Shown piece by piece: positions 17,777-26,028 of a DNA stretch of 64,000 nt. The notes under the pieces are model-generated. The model was not told where the DNA came from, did no database searches, and saw only the letters and a list, made by a program, of their open reading frames with translations. The stretch's first letter is position 1, and every line of letters begins with the position of its first letter. This DNA is from Bog-756 sp963829235. Lineage in GTDB: Bacteria > Actinomycetota > Acidimicrobiia > Acidimicrobiales > RAAP-2. The position numbers were made by a program, and so were the translations under genes. Where the stretch lies: contig CAWHIF010000008.1 of NCBI GenBank assembly GCA_963829235.1, positions 243,981-307,980 of the forward strand, read 5' to 3'.

Positions 17777-18946
17777 ATGGCCGAGCTCGTCTTCCCCGAC
17801 CGCTTCGTCTGGGGAACGGCAACCGCCGCCCATCAGATCGAAGGTGGCAACGTCAACAACGACTGGTGGGTATTCGAGCACGATCCCACCGCAGGCTGTG
17901 TCGACGTGAGTGGAGACGCCTGCGATTCGTTCAACCGCTTCGACGAGGACATCGCCCTGGTCGCCGGCCTCGGGCTCGGCGCCTACCGGTTCTCGCTCGA
18001 GTGGAGCCGGATCGAGCCCGAGGAGGGTGAGTTCTCCCGTGTGGCGCTCGACCACTACCGGCGCATGGCGGCGGCATGTCACGAGCGAGGGGTCGTGCCG
18101 GTGGTCACCTTCCACCATTTCACCCATCCCCGATGGCTGGCCGCCGCCGGCACCTGGGAGGCCCCCCACGCCGCAGATCGCTTCACCCGGTTCTGCGAGC
18201 GGGCCGCCGCGCACATCGGCGACCTGGTCGGTATGGCCGCGACCCTCAATGAGCCGAACGTGGTGGCCACGATGGGATGGCGGCTCGGGATCTTCCCGCC
18301 CCGGGTACGGGACAGGGCCCGCCGGAGTGCCGTCAACGACACCCTGGCCGCGGCCCACCGCAAGGCCGTCGAGGCCATTCGGTCGGGTCCGGGCGACTTC
18401 CCGGTCGGGATGACCCTGTCGATGACCGACTACCAGCTCCAGCCGGGCGGAGAGGACTGGCTCGAGCGGATCCGGCGCCCCTCCGAGGACGTGTTCCTCG
18501 AGTCGACCGAGGGAGACGACTTCATCGGGGTCCAGACCTACACGCGGATGCGGGTCGGGCCCGACGGCGCGCTGGGGGGCGAGGAGGGCGTGCCCATCAC
18601 CCAGATGGGGTACGAGGTCTGGCCCGAAGCCCTCGAGGGCACCATCCGTCGGGCATGGGAGAAGACGGGGCTTCCGGTCTACGTCACCGAAAACGGCATC
18701 GGGACCGACGACGACCGTGTCAGGATCGACTACGTGAACAGGGCACTCGACGGTGTCGGGCACTGTCTTGACGCCGGGATCGACGTCCGCGGGTACTTCT
18801 ACTGGAGCCTTCTGGACAACTTCGAGTGGGTGCTGGGCTACGGACCGACCTTCGGGATGGTCGCCGTCGACCGCGAGACATTCGAACGCCGTGCGAAGCC
18901 GAGCGCGTCGTGGCTCGGCGCCGTGGCCCGGGCCAATGCGGTGTGA
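17777..18946 (+). CDS. Glycoside hydrolase family 1 (beta-glucosidase-like)
   Basis: This is a retaining beta-glycosidase of 389 aa. It begins with the GH1 hallmark FVWGTATAAHQIEGG (residues 10-24). The acid/base glutamate lies in TLNEPNV (about 158-164) and the nucleophile glutamate in VTENGIG (about 302-308). The aglycone/sugar-binding WSLLDNFEW region is intact. No signal peptide is present, so it is intracellular. It is rather short for GH1 (often 440-470 aa), with loops shortened between the acid/base and nucleophile. The sugar preferred (glucoside, galactoside or other) cannot be read from sequence. Its starting region lies 90 nt from the divergent tesB start. Confidence 0.92.
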   Translation: MAELVFPDRFVWGTATAAHQIEGGNVNNDWWVFEHDPTAGCVDVSGDACDSFNRFDEDIALVAGLGLGAYRFSLEWSRIEPEEGEFSRVALDHYRRMAAACHERGVVPVVTFHHFTHPRWLAAAGTWEAPHAADRFTRFCERAAAHIGDLVGMAATLNEPNVVATMGWRLGIFPPRVRDRARRSAVNDTLAAAHRKAVEAIRSGPGDFPVGMTLSMTDYQLQPGGEDWLERIRRPSEDVFLESTEGDDFIGVQTYTRMRVGPDGALGGEEGVPITQMGYEVWPEALEGTIRRAWEKTGLPVYVTENGIGTDDDRVRIDYVNRALDGVGHCLDAGIDVRGYFYWSLLDNFEWVLGYGPTFGMVAVDRETFERRAKPSASWLGAVARANAV

Positions 18947-19004
18947 GAACCCGGTTTTTCCACCTCCCGGCGTCGCTGACCCGGTCCTGAGCCCCCTCCA
19001 CCGA

Positions 19005-19010
19005 TAGAGT
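19005..19010 (+). promoter_or_regulatory. Leaderless -10 box for gtrA
   Basis: TAGAGT lies 7 nt before the ATG at 19018. This favours 19018 over the in-frame GTG at 19009, which overlaps the box. Confidence 0.45.
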
Positions 19011-19017
19011 GACCCCG

Positions 19018-19518
19018 ATGAACGGCCTGTCCACCCGCGCGCTTCATCTCTGGCAGAAGCGGGACACCCCCGAAGCCAAGCAGCTGTTCCGGTACACGAT
19101 GGTGTCGGTGGTGTCCACCGCGGTCTCCTTCGGCGTGCTGGCGCTCGTGTTCGGCGTGCTCCACCTGGCCGGTGCCATCGCGAGCACCGTCATCGCCAAC
19201 ATCGTGGCCGTGGTGCCGTCGTACTACCTCAATCGCAAGTGGGTGTGGGGCAAGGGCGGCCGATCCCACCTGATGAAGGAGATCGTGCCCTTCTGGGCCA
19301 TGTCGGCCATCGGCATCGTCGTGTCCATCGGTGGCGCGGCGGTCGCCCGCCACATCGGCGAGGTGCACCACCTCGGCCATTTGGAGCAGACCGTGCTGGT
19401 GCTGGCGGCCAACATCTTGTCGTTCGCGCTCTTCTGGGTCCTCAAGTTCATCGTCTTCAACCGCCTGTTCCGGGTGCACCCGCTGGAGGAGCTCGACGAG
19501 CTCGTCGAGGCGGCCTGA
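19018..19518 (+). CDS. gtrA: GtrA-family membrane protein
   Basis: This small integral membrane protein (166 aa) has four hydrophobic helices, around residues 25-45, 48-66, 90-108 and 124-146. The family motif region FRYTMVSVVSTAVSFGVL and the loop SYYLNRKWVWGKGG between helices 2 and 3 match GtrA proteins. GtrA proteins are thought to move polyprenyl-phosphate-linked sugars across the membrane. The C-terminal tail is acidic. No partner glycosyltransferase is adjacent; the mannosyltransferase at 20472 is close but separated by two other genes. Confidence 0.85.
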   Translation: MNGLSTRALHLWQKRDTPEAKQLFRYTMVSVVSTAVSFGVLALVFGVLHLAGAIASTVIANIVAVVPSYYLNRKWVWGKGGRSHLMKEIVPFWAMSAIGIVVSIGGAAVARHIGEVHHLGHLEQTVLVLAANILSFALFWVLKFIVFNRLFRVHPLEELDELVEAA

Positions 19519-19552
19519 CCGCCCGCACCACGGACGCCGGCGGTGACCCCGG

Positions 19553-20041
19553 TCAGTCCCGGAAGTTGTTGAACTGCAGCGGGATACCGAAATCCTCCGC
19601 CTTGCACGCAGTGATGACCGCCTGCAGGTCGTCGCGTTTCTTCCCGCTCACCCGCAACTGATCCCCCTGGGTCTGCGAGCTGACGCCTTTGCGCCCGAGG
19701 TCCTTGATGAACTTGTTGATCTTCTTGGCGTGGTCGGAGGAGATGCCGGCCCGGATGGTCAGCTTCTGCCGGGCGGAGCCGCGGGAGGCCTCCTCGATCT
19801 TTCCGACCTCGAAGGACTTGAGGGAGACCTCGCGCTTGACCAGCTTCTCCTGTAGGACCTGGTACAGGGCACGGAGCCGGTCCTCGGTCGACGAGGCCAG
19901 CAGCAGCTCCTTGTCCGAGAGCTCGATGGACGAGTCGGTTCCTTTGAAGTCGAAACGGGTGGCTGCTTCGCGGTTGGCCTGGTCGACCGCGTTCCGCACC
20001 TCTTGCATGTCGACTTCCGAAACAACGTCGAAGGTGGGCAT
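19553..20041 (-). CDS. yajQ: YajQ family nucleotide-binding protein
   Basis: This 162-aa protein is a full-length YajQ/UPF0234 member, a family shown in some bacteria to bind cyclic di-GMP and act on transcription. It starts MPTFDVVSEVDMQEVRNAVD. Core motifs are TRFDFKGTDSSIEL, DHAKKINKFIKDLG and VSSQTQGDQLRVSGKKRDDLQ, ending with PLQFNNFRD. The start is fixed by homology and by a TACTGT box 6 nt upstream. It is convergent with gtrA and reads away from tRNA-Tyr. Confidence 0.93.
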   Translation of the reverse strand: MPTFDVVSEVDMQEVRNAVDQANREAATRFDFKGTDSSIELSDKELLLASSTEDRLRALYQVLQEKLVKREVSLKSFEVGKIEEASRGSARQKLTIRAGISSDHAKKINKFIKDLGRKGVSSQTQGDQLRVSGKKRDDLQAVITACKAEDFGIPLQFNNFRD

Positions 20042-20047
20042 GGCGAA

Positions 20048-20053
20048 ACAGTA
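20048..20053 (-). promoter_or_regulatory. Leaderless -10 box for yajQ
   Basis: TACTGT on the minus strand lies 6 nt before the ATG at 20041. Confidence 0.45.
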
Positions 20054-20085
20054 GCGCCGTACCAGGCGATATCCTTCCGCCCTGC

Positions 20086-20167
<82 letters not shown>

Positions 20168-20471
20168 CCGCAGGAGTGGACCGGGGGCGGTGGGGACGGT
20201 GTCCCACGCCGCCTCCGGGGGCCGGTCGGCGCAGGCGCCGCCGGACCCCGATCAGGACGCTCCGGTCCCTTGATCAGGTGACTTGATCGGGACCCCGGCT
20301 TGGTTACAATGAAGTTACGGAATGATTGCGGTACGGGTGCTCACGCGGTCTGGCGAGCGTTGATCGGGGATCCGCAACTGATGACGAGTGCGGGGAGCGG
20401 TAACTGGCTCTGCGCAACCAGATGGATCGACTGGTGCCGGCAGTCCGACCGAGGAGAAGCCCCGAAACCTC
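20168..20471 (+). other. 304-bp gene-free region between tRNA-Tyr and the mannosyltransferase gene
   Basis: No gene is seen here. The region holds the sigma70-like promoter at 20283-20310 and two short TTGATC-containing repeats at 20270-20290. An in-frame alternative start of the mannosyltransferase lies at 20388. Confidence 0.5.
20283..20310 (+). promoter_or_regulatory. Sigma70-like promoter for the mannosyltransferase gene
   Basis: TTGATC (20283-20288) and TACAAT (20305-20310) are spaced by 16 bp, upstream of the mannosyltransferase gene. The leader would be about 155 nt. Confidence 0.55.
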
Positions 20472-22169
20472 ATGCCATCCGAGACCACGGCAGCCGAGGC
20501 GCCCGAGGGTGGGCAACCCCGGCCACCGAGCTCCAGCTCCGGACTACCCCTCCTCGCCCTGGAGATCTACCGGACCGGGCTCCGCTTGACCGAGGCGTTC
20601 GTGGGCTCGGTCCGCCAACGCTGGGACACGTCCGCGGTCCCGGCCGGCGACCAGGGCCAGCTGCACGAGGGTCAGGCCGGCCAGCGTGGGCTCGTGTTGC
20701 GACCGGCCCTGCTGGGGTTCGTGGCCATGGTCGCCATCGCCATCGGTGCCTCGCTCCCGAGCTCCCCGTTCAAGCTCGAGATGCCCGGCGTCTGGTTCTT
20801 CGGGGTGCCCCGCACCGATCAGGCCAGTACCTGGGCCGTCTACTTCACACTGGCCGCCGTCTACGGCGGGCTGTTGCTGCTGATGCGGGTGTGGTGGGGC
20901 ATGACCCGGCTCTACTCCCGGTGTCCTGGGGTCCCGATCAAGCGGATGATGTGGGTGTTCGCCCTCTGGGCGCTCCCCATGCTGGTCATCGCACCGCTGT
21001 TCAGCCGGGACGTCTACTCCTACGCGGCCCAGGGCGAGATGGTCAGCCACCACATGAGCCCCTACCTCTACGGCCCGGCCCAATTGGGCAACAACTCCTA
21101 TACCGCCCCGGTCGACTCGCTGTGGGCCAACGCCCCGGCCCCCTACGGACCGCTCTTCCTCCAGATCGACGGGATCTTCGCCCGGATCACCTTCCACAAC
21201 GAGCTGGCCACCATCGTCCTGCTCCGCCTGCTCGCCCTGGTCGGGGTGCTGCTCATCGCCTCCTGCGTCCCCCGGCTGGCCCGGTTGTACCACCGCGACG
21301 GGGCCGAGCTGTTCACCCTCATGATCCTCAACCCGGTCACGCTCCTCCACCTCATCGGAGGTGCCCACAACGACGCCCTGATGCTCGGATTCCTGGTCGC
21401 CGGGCTCACCGCGGCCAAGGAGAAACGCCCCATCGTGGGCATCGCCCTGTGCGCGCTGGCCACGGCGATCAAAGCGCCGGCGGCGTTCGGGATCCTCTAT
21501 GTCGGGTGGAGCTGGCTCGGGCCCCAGGCGGCGGTGCGCGACCGGATACGGCCGGTGGTGACGGCCGGGCTCCTCGGAGCCGGCGTGCTCGGCTTCTTCT
21601 CCTACGTGAGCGGTCTGGGTTGGGGGTGGGTGACCATCCTCGGGACGCCGGGGGCGGTCCGCTCGTGGACGGCCCCGACCACCTCGCTGGCCCTGGCCTT
21701 CACCGGGATCGCCCACTTCGTCCACCTCGGCGTGGGGCTGGGTGGCGTGCTGTCGGTCACCCGCTTCTTCGGGTTGCTGGTGGCGGGGATCGCCGGCGTC
21801 TGGCTGCTGTTCAACAGCGACCGGATCGGCACGCTCAAGGCGCTGGGCATCACCCTGCTGCTGCTGGTCGCCCTCGGGCCGGTGGTCCAGCCCTGGTATC
21901 TGTCGTGGGGTCTCATCCTGCTGGCGCCGGTGGCGTTGGGCCGGCTCCGGTCGCTGATCATCGGGCTCTCCATGGTGACGGCGTTCATCGAGCTGCCCGG
22001 GGGCACCGACCTGGTGCACAGCCTGATCCACGGCGATCCACTGGAGATCGTCCTGACCCTGCTGTGGATCCTCTTCGTGCTCACCGTGCCCCTGGCCAGC
22101 TGGGAACGGCGGTCATCGGTGCCCCGGGCGGCCGCGGCTGACGGCGTCCTGGTCGGCGTCGCCCCGTAA
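20472..22169 (+). CDS. mptB: Polyprenol-phosphomannose-dependent alpha-1,6-mannosyltransferase, MptB-like
   Basis: This polytopic GT-C type glycosyltransferase of 565 aa has about 12-13 membrane helices. It uses lipid-linked mannose on the outer side of the membrane to elongate mannan chains such as lipomannan cores. The catalytic loop contains FSRDVYSYAAQGEMVSHHMSPY, a DxYxY-type signature typical of MptA/MptB (here split over positions about 175-195). GGAHNDALMLGFLVAG is the second conserved segment. The ATG at 20472 was chosen; a GTG at 20388 in frame would add 28 residues. The acceptor glycan in this organism is unknown. Confidence 0.82.
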   Translation: MPSETTAAEAPEGGQPRPPSSSSGLPLLALEIYRTGLRLTEAFVGSVRQRWDTSAVPAGDQGQLHEGQAGQRGLVLRPALLGFVAMVAIAIGASLPSSPFKLEMPGVWFFGVPRTDQASTWAVYFTLAAVYGGLLLLMRVWWGMTRLYSRCPGVPIKRMMWVFALWALPMLVIAPLFSRDVYSYAAQGEMVSHHMSPYLYGPAQLGNNSYTAPVDSLWANAPAPYGPLFLQIDGIFARITFHNELATIVLLRLLALVGVLLIASCVPRLARLYHRDGAELFTLMILNPVTLLHLIGGAHNDALMLGFLVAGLTAAKEKRPIVGIALCALATAIKAPAAFGILYVGWSWLGPQAAVRDRIRPVVTAGLLGAGVLGFFSYVSGLGWGWVTILGTPGAVRSWTAPTTSLALAFTGIAHFVHLGVGLGGVLSVTRFFGLLVAGIAGVWLLFNSDRIGTLKALGITLLLLVALGPVVQPWYLSWGLILLAPVALGRLRSLIIGLSMVTAFIELPGGTDLVHSLIHGDPLEIVLTLLWILFVLTVPLASWERRSSVPRAAAADGVLVGVAP

Positions 22170-22205
22170 CGGGCCCGGCCCGGCTGCCCGACGGGCCGGA
22201 CCTGG

Positions 22206-22694
22206 TCAGACCAGGAGCTGGAGGACCGTCACATCGAGCCACCGGCCGAACTTGCGACCGACCTCCCGCTCCACCCCGACCAGGGTGAAGCCGCACGCCT
22301 GATGGAGGGCGATGGACGCCAGATTGTCCCCGCCGACCCGGGCGATGACGGAGTGGAAGCCGTGCTGGGTGGCCAGCCCGATGAGGTGCTCGAGGAGGGC
22401 CCTGCCCACCCCCTCACCCCGATGGGCGGGGTCCACGTACACCGAATTCTCCACCGTGGTGGCGTAGGACGGGCGGTTCTTGTACTCCGAGAGGGAGCCG
22501 AATCCGAGGACGTTGTCCCGATCGTCGGTCGCCACCACCGCCGGATAGGGACCGCGGTGGTCGGCCAGCCAGGCCAACTGCTCCTCGGGGGTTCGGGGCA
22601 CGAGGTCGAAGGTGGCGGTCGACCCGGTGACCTCGGCGTTGTAGATCGACCGGATCGTTTCGGAGTCGGACGCCCTCGCCAAGCGCACGTGCAT
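22206..22694 (-). CDS. GNAT N-acetyltransferase (phosphinothricin acetyltransferase-like)
   Basis: This 162-aa acetyl-CoA-dependent N-acetyltransferase carries the acetyl-CoA loop as RGEGVGRAL (about residues 92-100). The segments IRSIYNAEVTGSTATFD, YVDPAHRGEGVG and CGFTLVGVEREVGRKFGRWLD are typical of the PAT/Bar/MddA group, which acetylates phosphinothricin, methionine sulfoximine or related amino acids. True substrate unknown; a housekeeping role on methionine sulfone-like compounds is as likely as resistance. It has a TACCAT box 6 nt upstream of its ATG. Confidence 0.88.
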   Translation of the reverse strand: MHVRLARASDSETIRSIYNAEVTGSTATFDLVPRTPEEQLAWLADHRGPYPAVVATDDRDNVLGFGSLSEYKNRPSYATTVENSVYVDPAHRGEGVGRALLEHLIGLATQHGFHSVIARVGGDNLASIALHQACGFTLVGVEREVGRKFGRWLDVTVLQLLV

Positions 22695-22700
22695 CAGCCG

Positions 22701-22706
22701 ATGGTA
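22701..22706 (-). promoter_or_regulatory. Leaderless -10 box for the GNAT gene
   Basis: TACCAT on the minus strand lies 6 nt before the ATG at 22694. Confidence 0.45.
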
Positions 22707-22782
22707 GCGAGGTGGGCGGCTACGCTCGGCCGGGCCCAGCTTTGGCTATGATTGTCTTTTTGCTGCTCGCTCGAGCCGCACT

Positions 22783-22855
22783 GCCCCCTTAGCTCAGTCG
22801 GCAGAGCACAGCCATGGTAAGGCTGGTGTCGTCGGTTCGATTCCGACAGGGGGCT
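22783..22855 (+). tRNA. tRNA-Thr (anticodon GGT)
   Basis: 73 nt. The acceptor GCCCCCT pairs with AGGGGGC, anticodon stem CAGCC/GGCTG holds loop ATGGTAA (anticodon 22816-22818), and the T arm is GTCGG-TTCGATT-CCGAC. CCA is not encoded. tRNA-Met follows after 7 nt. Confidence 0.96.
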
Positions 22856-22862
22856 CGCCCAT

Positions 22863-22939
22863 GGCGGCGTAGCTCAGTTGGTCAGAGCACACGGCTCATA
22901 ATCGTGGGGTCGCCGGTTCGAGTCCGGCCGCCGCTACCA
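22863..22939 (+). tRNA. tRNA-Met (anticodon CAT), elongator type
   Basis: 77 nt including an encoded CCA. Acceptor GGCGGCG pairs with CGCCGCT, and the loop CTCATAA gives anticodon CAT at 22897-22899. It lacks the initiator's GGG/CCC anticodon stem. Its place between tRNA-Thr and rpmG supports elongator tRNA-Met rather than tRNA-Ile(CAT). Confidence 0.93.
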
Positions 22940-23046
22940 CCCGCAGCACACAAGCAGGACACAGGCAGGACAGTCGAGGACACCGGGCAAGACATGGGAG
23001 CCAGCCCCGCCGGCCAGTACGGCGGCAGGCCGTAGGAGGAGTCAAG

Positions 23047-23211
23047 ATGGCAAAGAACGAGAAGCGCATCCAGGTCACCCTGGCCTGCGAGCAGTGCAAG
23101 CGACGGAACTACATCACGACGAAGAACAAGCTGAACGACCGCGAGCGGATCGAGATGAAGAAGTTCTGCCGGTGGGACCGGCGCCACACGCTGCACAAAG
23201 AAACCCGGTAG
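23047..23211 (+). CDS. rpmG: 50S ribosomal protein L33
   Basis: This 54-aa protein begins MAKNEKRIQVTLACEQC and contains KRRNYITTKNK, the L33 signature. An AGGAGTCAAG ribosome binding site precedes the ATG. The first zinc-type pair (CEQC) is intact, but the second pair is reduced: FCRWDRRHT stands where FCxxCRKHT is usual, so only three of the four cysteines remain. The position after tRNA-Met is conserved in actinobacteria. Loss of one ligand would be odd for a zinc-binding L33 and may mark a partly zinc-independent form. Confidence 0.93.
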   Translation: MAKNEKRIQVTLACEQCKRRNYITTKNKLNDRERIEMKKFCRWDRRHTLHKETR

Positions 23212-23340
23212 GTGGGGGCGGACCGGCGAGGGACCGGGCCTGCGGACCGGCATTGTGCCTGGGAATCCCTCCGGTCCCGGTGATAACCTAGCCAACCGCC
23301 CCTGCGATCGGCTGGCCGCTCGCGGCACGGCGGTCGACAG

Positions 23341-23413
23341 AGGGCAGTAGCTCAACTGGTAGAGCACCGGTCTCCAAAACCGAAGGTTGGGGGTTCGAGT
23401 CCCTCCTGCCCTG
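23341..23413 (+). tRNA. tRNA-Trp (anticodon CCA)
   Basis: 73 nt. Acceptor AGGGCAG pairs with CTGCCCT, the loop CTCCAAA gives anticodon CCA at 23374-23376, and the T loop is TTCGAGT. CCA is not encoded at the 3' end. secE follows 38 nt downstream, the usual order. Confidence 0.96.
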
Positions 23414-23451
23414 CTCACCACAGAAGCCAACCGTCGAAGGACACAGAGCAC

Positions 23452-23745
23452 GTGAACCGAGAACAAAAGCGCATGGCGCAGCGTCAGGGGCAGGATCCCG
23501 ATGGTGAGGGCGCGCCCAGGCGCGCGGCCCCTCCGCCCCGGCGGCCACCGAAGCGCGAGCCTTTCCGTCCGGGTCAGTTCATCCGCGAGGTACGATCTGA
23601 GCTTCGGCAGGTGGCCTGGCCCAACCGGTCCGAGGTCATCAACTACACCACCGTGACGCTGGTGACGCTCCTGTCCCTGATGGTGCTCATCTTCATTCTC
23701 AACTACGCCTTCGCCAAGGGCGTTCTCTGGCTGTTCAAGACGTGA
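23452..23745 (+). CDS. secE: Preprotein translocase subunit SecE
   Basis: SecE is the small essential subunit of the SecYEG channel. The 97-aa protein has a basic, proline-rich N-terminal extension (residues 1-40), the conserved amphipathic segment FIREVRSELRQVAWPNRSEV and one membrane helix (about 66-90). It starts with GTG at 23452; an ATG at 23473 is possible. It overlaps nusG by 4 nt (GTGA). The tRNA-Trp-secE-nusG-rplK-rplA order is conserved. Confidence 0.95.
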   Translation: MNREQKRMAQRQGQDPDGEGAPRRAAPPPRRPPKREPFRPGQFIREVRSELRQVAWPNRSEVINYTTVTLVTLLSLMVLIFILNYAFAKGVLWLFKT

Positions 23746-24557
23746 TCGGCGTGACCGTGACCAATGACGATACCAATACACCGTTGAGCGACGACGAGGC
23801 CCCGGGGGCCGGCGAGTCCTCGTCGGCCCCCGACGTCGACCCGGCTTCGGCCACGGAGACGTCGTCCGCGCCTGATGCCGCCGAAGCCGAGGCGATAGAG
23901 ACGGGGACCGCCGAAGAGGCTGCCCCGATCGACGCTGATATCGATGCCGACCTCGACGGCGAGGAGGACTACCTCGACGAGGACGAGGAGCCGTTCGTCG
24001 TCAGCCCCTACGACCAGCCCGGACGGTGGTTCGTGGTCCACACCTACGCCGGCTATGAGAACAAGGTGAAGTCGAACCTCCACAGCCGGGCCGTGTCGAT
24101 GAACATGGAGGACCGCATCTACGAGGTGGTCATTCCCATGGAGGACGTCGTCGAGTTCAAGAACGGCAAGAAGGTGGTCGTGCAGAAGAAGGTGTTCCCC
24201 GGCTATCTCCTGTGTCGTTGCGAACTGGACGACGACAGCTGGTCGGTCATCCGGAACACCCCCGGCGTCACCGGGTTCGTCGGGCCCGGCACCAAGCCGA
24301 CACCATTGTCCCGGCGTGAGGTCGAGGGGATCCTCCAGGTGAAGGTCGAGGGAGGGGAGGCGCCCTCCAAGCGCAGCCGTCCACGCCTCGAGCACGAGGT
24401 CGGGGAGACGGTTCGGGTCAAGGAAGGTCCGTTCGCCGACTTCTCCGGCCAGATCGCCGAAATAAACGAGGACCAGCTGAAGCTCAAGGTCCTGGTCAAC
24501 ATCTTCGGTCGAGAGACCCCAGTGGAGCTCGAATTCAGCCAGGTCGCCAAGCTGTAG
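23742..24557 (+). CDS. nusG: Transcription termination/antitermination protein NusG
   Basis: NusG binds RNA polymerase and links it with Rho or the ribosome. The 271-aa protein has an acidic low-complexity extension (residues 1-88, typical of actinobacteria), then the NGN domain beginning RWFVVHTYAGYENKVK. The C-terminal KOW domain carries VRVKEGPFADFSGQIAEIN and VNIFGRETPVELEFSQVAKL. GTG at 23742 overlaps the secE stop; a GTG at 23751 is an alternative start. Confidence 0.95.
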   Translation: MIGVTVTNDDTNTPLSDDEAPGAGESSSAPDVDPASATETSSAPDAAEAEAIETGTAEEAAPIDADIDADLDGEEDYLDEDEEPFVVSPYDQPGRWFVVHTYAGYENKVKSNLHSRAVSMNMEDRIYEVVIPMEDVVEFKNGKKVVVQKKVFPGYLLCRCELDDDSWSVIRNTPGVTGFVGPGTKPTPLSRREVEGILQVKVEGGEAPSKRSRPRLEHEVGETVRVKEGPFADFSGQIAEINEDQLKLKVLVNIFGRETPVELEFSQVAKL

Positions 24558-24588
24558 GCCGGCGGGAACCAGAGAAGGAGAAGTACCC

Positions 24589-25020
24589 ATGCCACCGAAG
24601 AAGCGCGTCCTTGCGGTCGTGAAGATCCAGCTCCCCGCCGGGGGCGCCACGCCCGCGCCACCGGTGGGAACGGCGCTCGGTCCGCACGGAGTCCAGACGA
24701 TGGATTTCTGCAAGCAGTACAACGCGGCCACGGAGAACCAGCGGGGATCGATCGTGCCGGTCGAGATCTCCATCTACGAGGACCGGACCTTCTCGTTCGT
24801 CCTCAAGACCCCGCCGACGCCGGCCCTGCTTCGCCAGGCCGCCGGTCTGGAGAAGGGCGCCTCGACATCGGGGCGTGAGCAGGTGGGCACGGTCACCGAT
24901 GCCCAGGTGGCCGAGATAGCCGCCATCAAGCTGCCCGATCTCAACACCTCCGACATCGAGGCAGCCAAGCGCCAGGTGGAGGGCACGGCCCGGTCGATGG
25001 GCATCGCCGTCGCCGGCTGA
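24589..25020 (+). CDS. rplK: 50S ribosomal protein L11
   Basis: L11 forms the base of the L7/L12 stalk with 23S rRNA helices 43-44 and is the thiostrepton target region. The 143-aa protein is complete. It starts PPKKRVLAVVKIQLPAGGATPAPPVGTALG, with the proline-rich hinge segment, and ends in KRQVEGTARSMGIAVAG. An AGAAGGAGAAG ribosome binding site precedes the ATG. rplA follows after 38 nt. Confidence 0.97.
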   Translation: MPPKKRVLAVVKIQLPAGGATPAPPVGTALGPHGVQTMDFCKQYNAATENQRGSIVPVEISIYEDRTFSFVLKTPPTPALLRQAAGLEKGASTSGREQVGTVTDAQVAEIAAIKLPDLNTSDIEAAKRQVEGTARSMGIAVAG

Positions 25021-25058
25021 GCCTGACGCCGCGGATAGTCGAGGAAACGGAGAACCAC

Positions 25059-25781
25059 ATGTCACGGGGAAAGAAGTACAAGTCGAGCGTCGCCCAGTTC
25101 GACCGGCAGCATCTCTATACGCCCGTCGAGGCGGTCGACCTGGTCAAGGCCTCGGCCAAGGCCTCGTTCGACGAGACGGTGGAGGTCGCCATCCGCCTGG
25201 GAGTCGATCCCCGCAAGGCGGATCAGATCGTCCGCGGGACCCTGTCCCTGCCGGCCGGGACCGGACGCACCGCCCGGGTGGCGGTGTTCGCCGCCGGTGA
25301 GAAGGCGGCGGAGGCCCGGGCGGCCGGCGCCGACGTCGTCGGCGCCGACGACCTCGTGGCCCGGGTGGCCAACGAGGGCTTCCTCGATTTCGACATCGCC
25401 ATCGCCACGCCGGACCTGATGGGCCAGGTCGGGACCCTGGGCCGGGTGCTCGGGCCCCGCGGCCTGATGCCCAACCCGAAGACCGGGACGGTGACCGACG
25501 ACGTGGAGCGGGCGGTCGCCGAGTTCAAGGGTGGCCGGGTCGAGTACCGGACCGACAAGGTGGGGAACATCCACCTCCGGGTGGGGAAGGTGTCCTTCGA
25601 CCGGGCCCAGCTCCTCGAGAACCTGCATGCGGTCATGGAGGAGATCCACCGGGCCAAGCCGGCATCCTCAAAGGGCCGCTATGTCAGGGCGGTGACCCTC
25701 TCTTCGACCATGGGTCCGGGCGTCCATATCGACCCGCTGCTCGCCCGCAAGACCGACGAGGAGCTGGCCACCAGCGCCTGA
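25059..25781 (+). CDS. rplA: 50S ribosomal protein L1
   Basis: L1 binds the mobile E-site stalk of 23S rRNA and in many bacteria also represses its own operon. The 240-aa protein is complete and ends near VTLSSTMGPGVHIDP. The signature LGRVLGPRGLMPNPKTGTVT is present. It lies in a secE-nusG-rplK-rplA unit that ends before the L10 leader. Confidence 0.97.
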   Translation: MSRGKKYKSSVAQFDRQHLYTPVEAVDLVKASAKASFDETVEVAIRLGVDPRKADQIVRGTLSLPAGTGRTARVAVFAAGEKAAEARAAGADVVGADDLVARVANEGFLDFDIAIATPDLMGQVGTLGRVLGPRGLMPNPKTGTVTDDVERAVAEFKGGRVEYRTDKVGNIHLRVGKVSFDRAQLLENLHAVMEEIHRAKPASSKGRYVRAVTLSSTMGPGVHIDPLLARKTDEELATSA

Positions 25782-25842
25782 CCCCTCGTGACCGCTCGTG
25801 ACCGCTCGGAAGGACGACTGGTCGCAACCGGCCGATCCGCGC

Positions 25843-25848
25843 TAGGGT
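25843..25848 (+). promoter_or_regulatory. Possible -10 box for rplJ-rplL
   Basis: TAGGGT lies just upstream of the L10 leader, about 180 nt before rplJ. No strong -35 box is visible. It would allow rplJL transcription separate from rplKA. Confidence 0.4.
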
Positions 25849-25855
25849 TTCACCT

Positions 25856-26020
25856 TTCCACACTTCACTGAACTGCCGTAGACCTCCGGTGCACCGGTCA
25901 CCCGGTGCCGAAGGGACCCGAGACGGGTCCGCCTGATGAGGCGTTCCGCGCCGAGCCCATGTGCCGGCGCGACACCGCTCGATGGTGTCTACGGCCCGGA
26001 TCTGAGCCACATGCTCAGCG
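25856..26020 (+). promoter_or_regulatory. Ribosomal protein L10 leader
   Basis: The region upstream of rplJ carries CTGCCGTAGACCTCCGGTG, matching the conserved L10-leader core, then several GC-rich stems ending before the GGAGGG ribosome binding site. By analogy, free L10(L12)4 would bind here to repress rplJL. I recognise the motif and position but did not fold the RNA. Confidence 0.62.
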
Positions 26021-26028
26021 GAGGGACC

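Noticed and set aside
17687..18763. N-terminal extension of the thioesterase frame across the GH1 gene
   Set aside because: The extension is antisense to a clear glycosidase, and TesB homology starts exactly at the GTG at 17686.
25936..26028. N-terminal extension of L10
   Set aside because: It lies in the L10 leader RNA, and the ATG at 26029 has a proper ribosome binding site.
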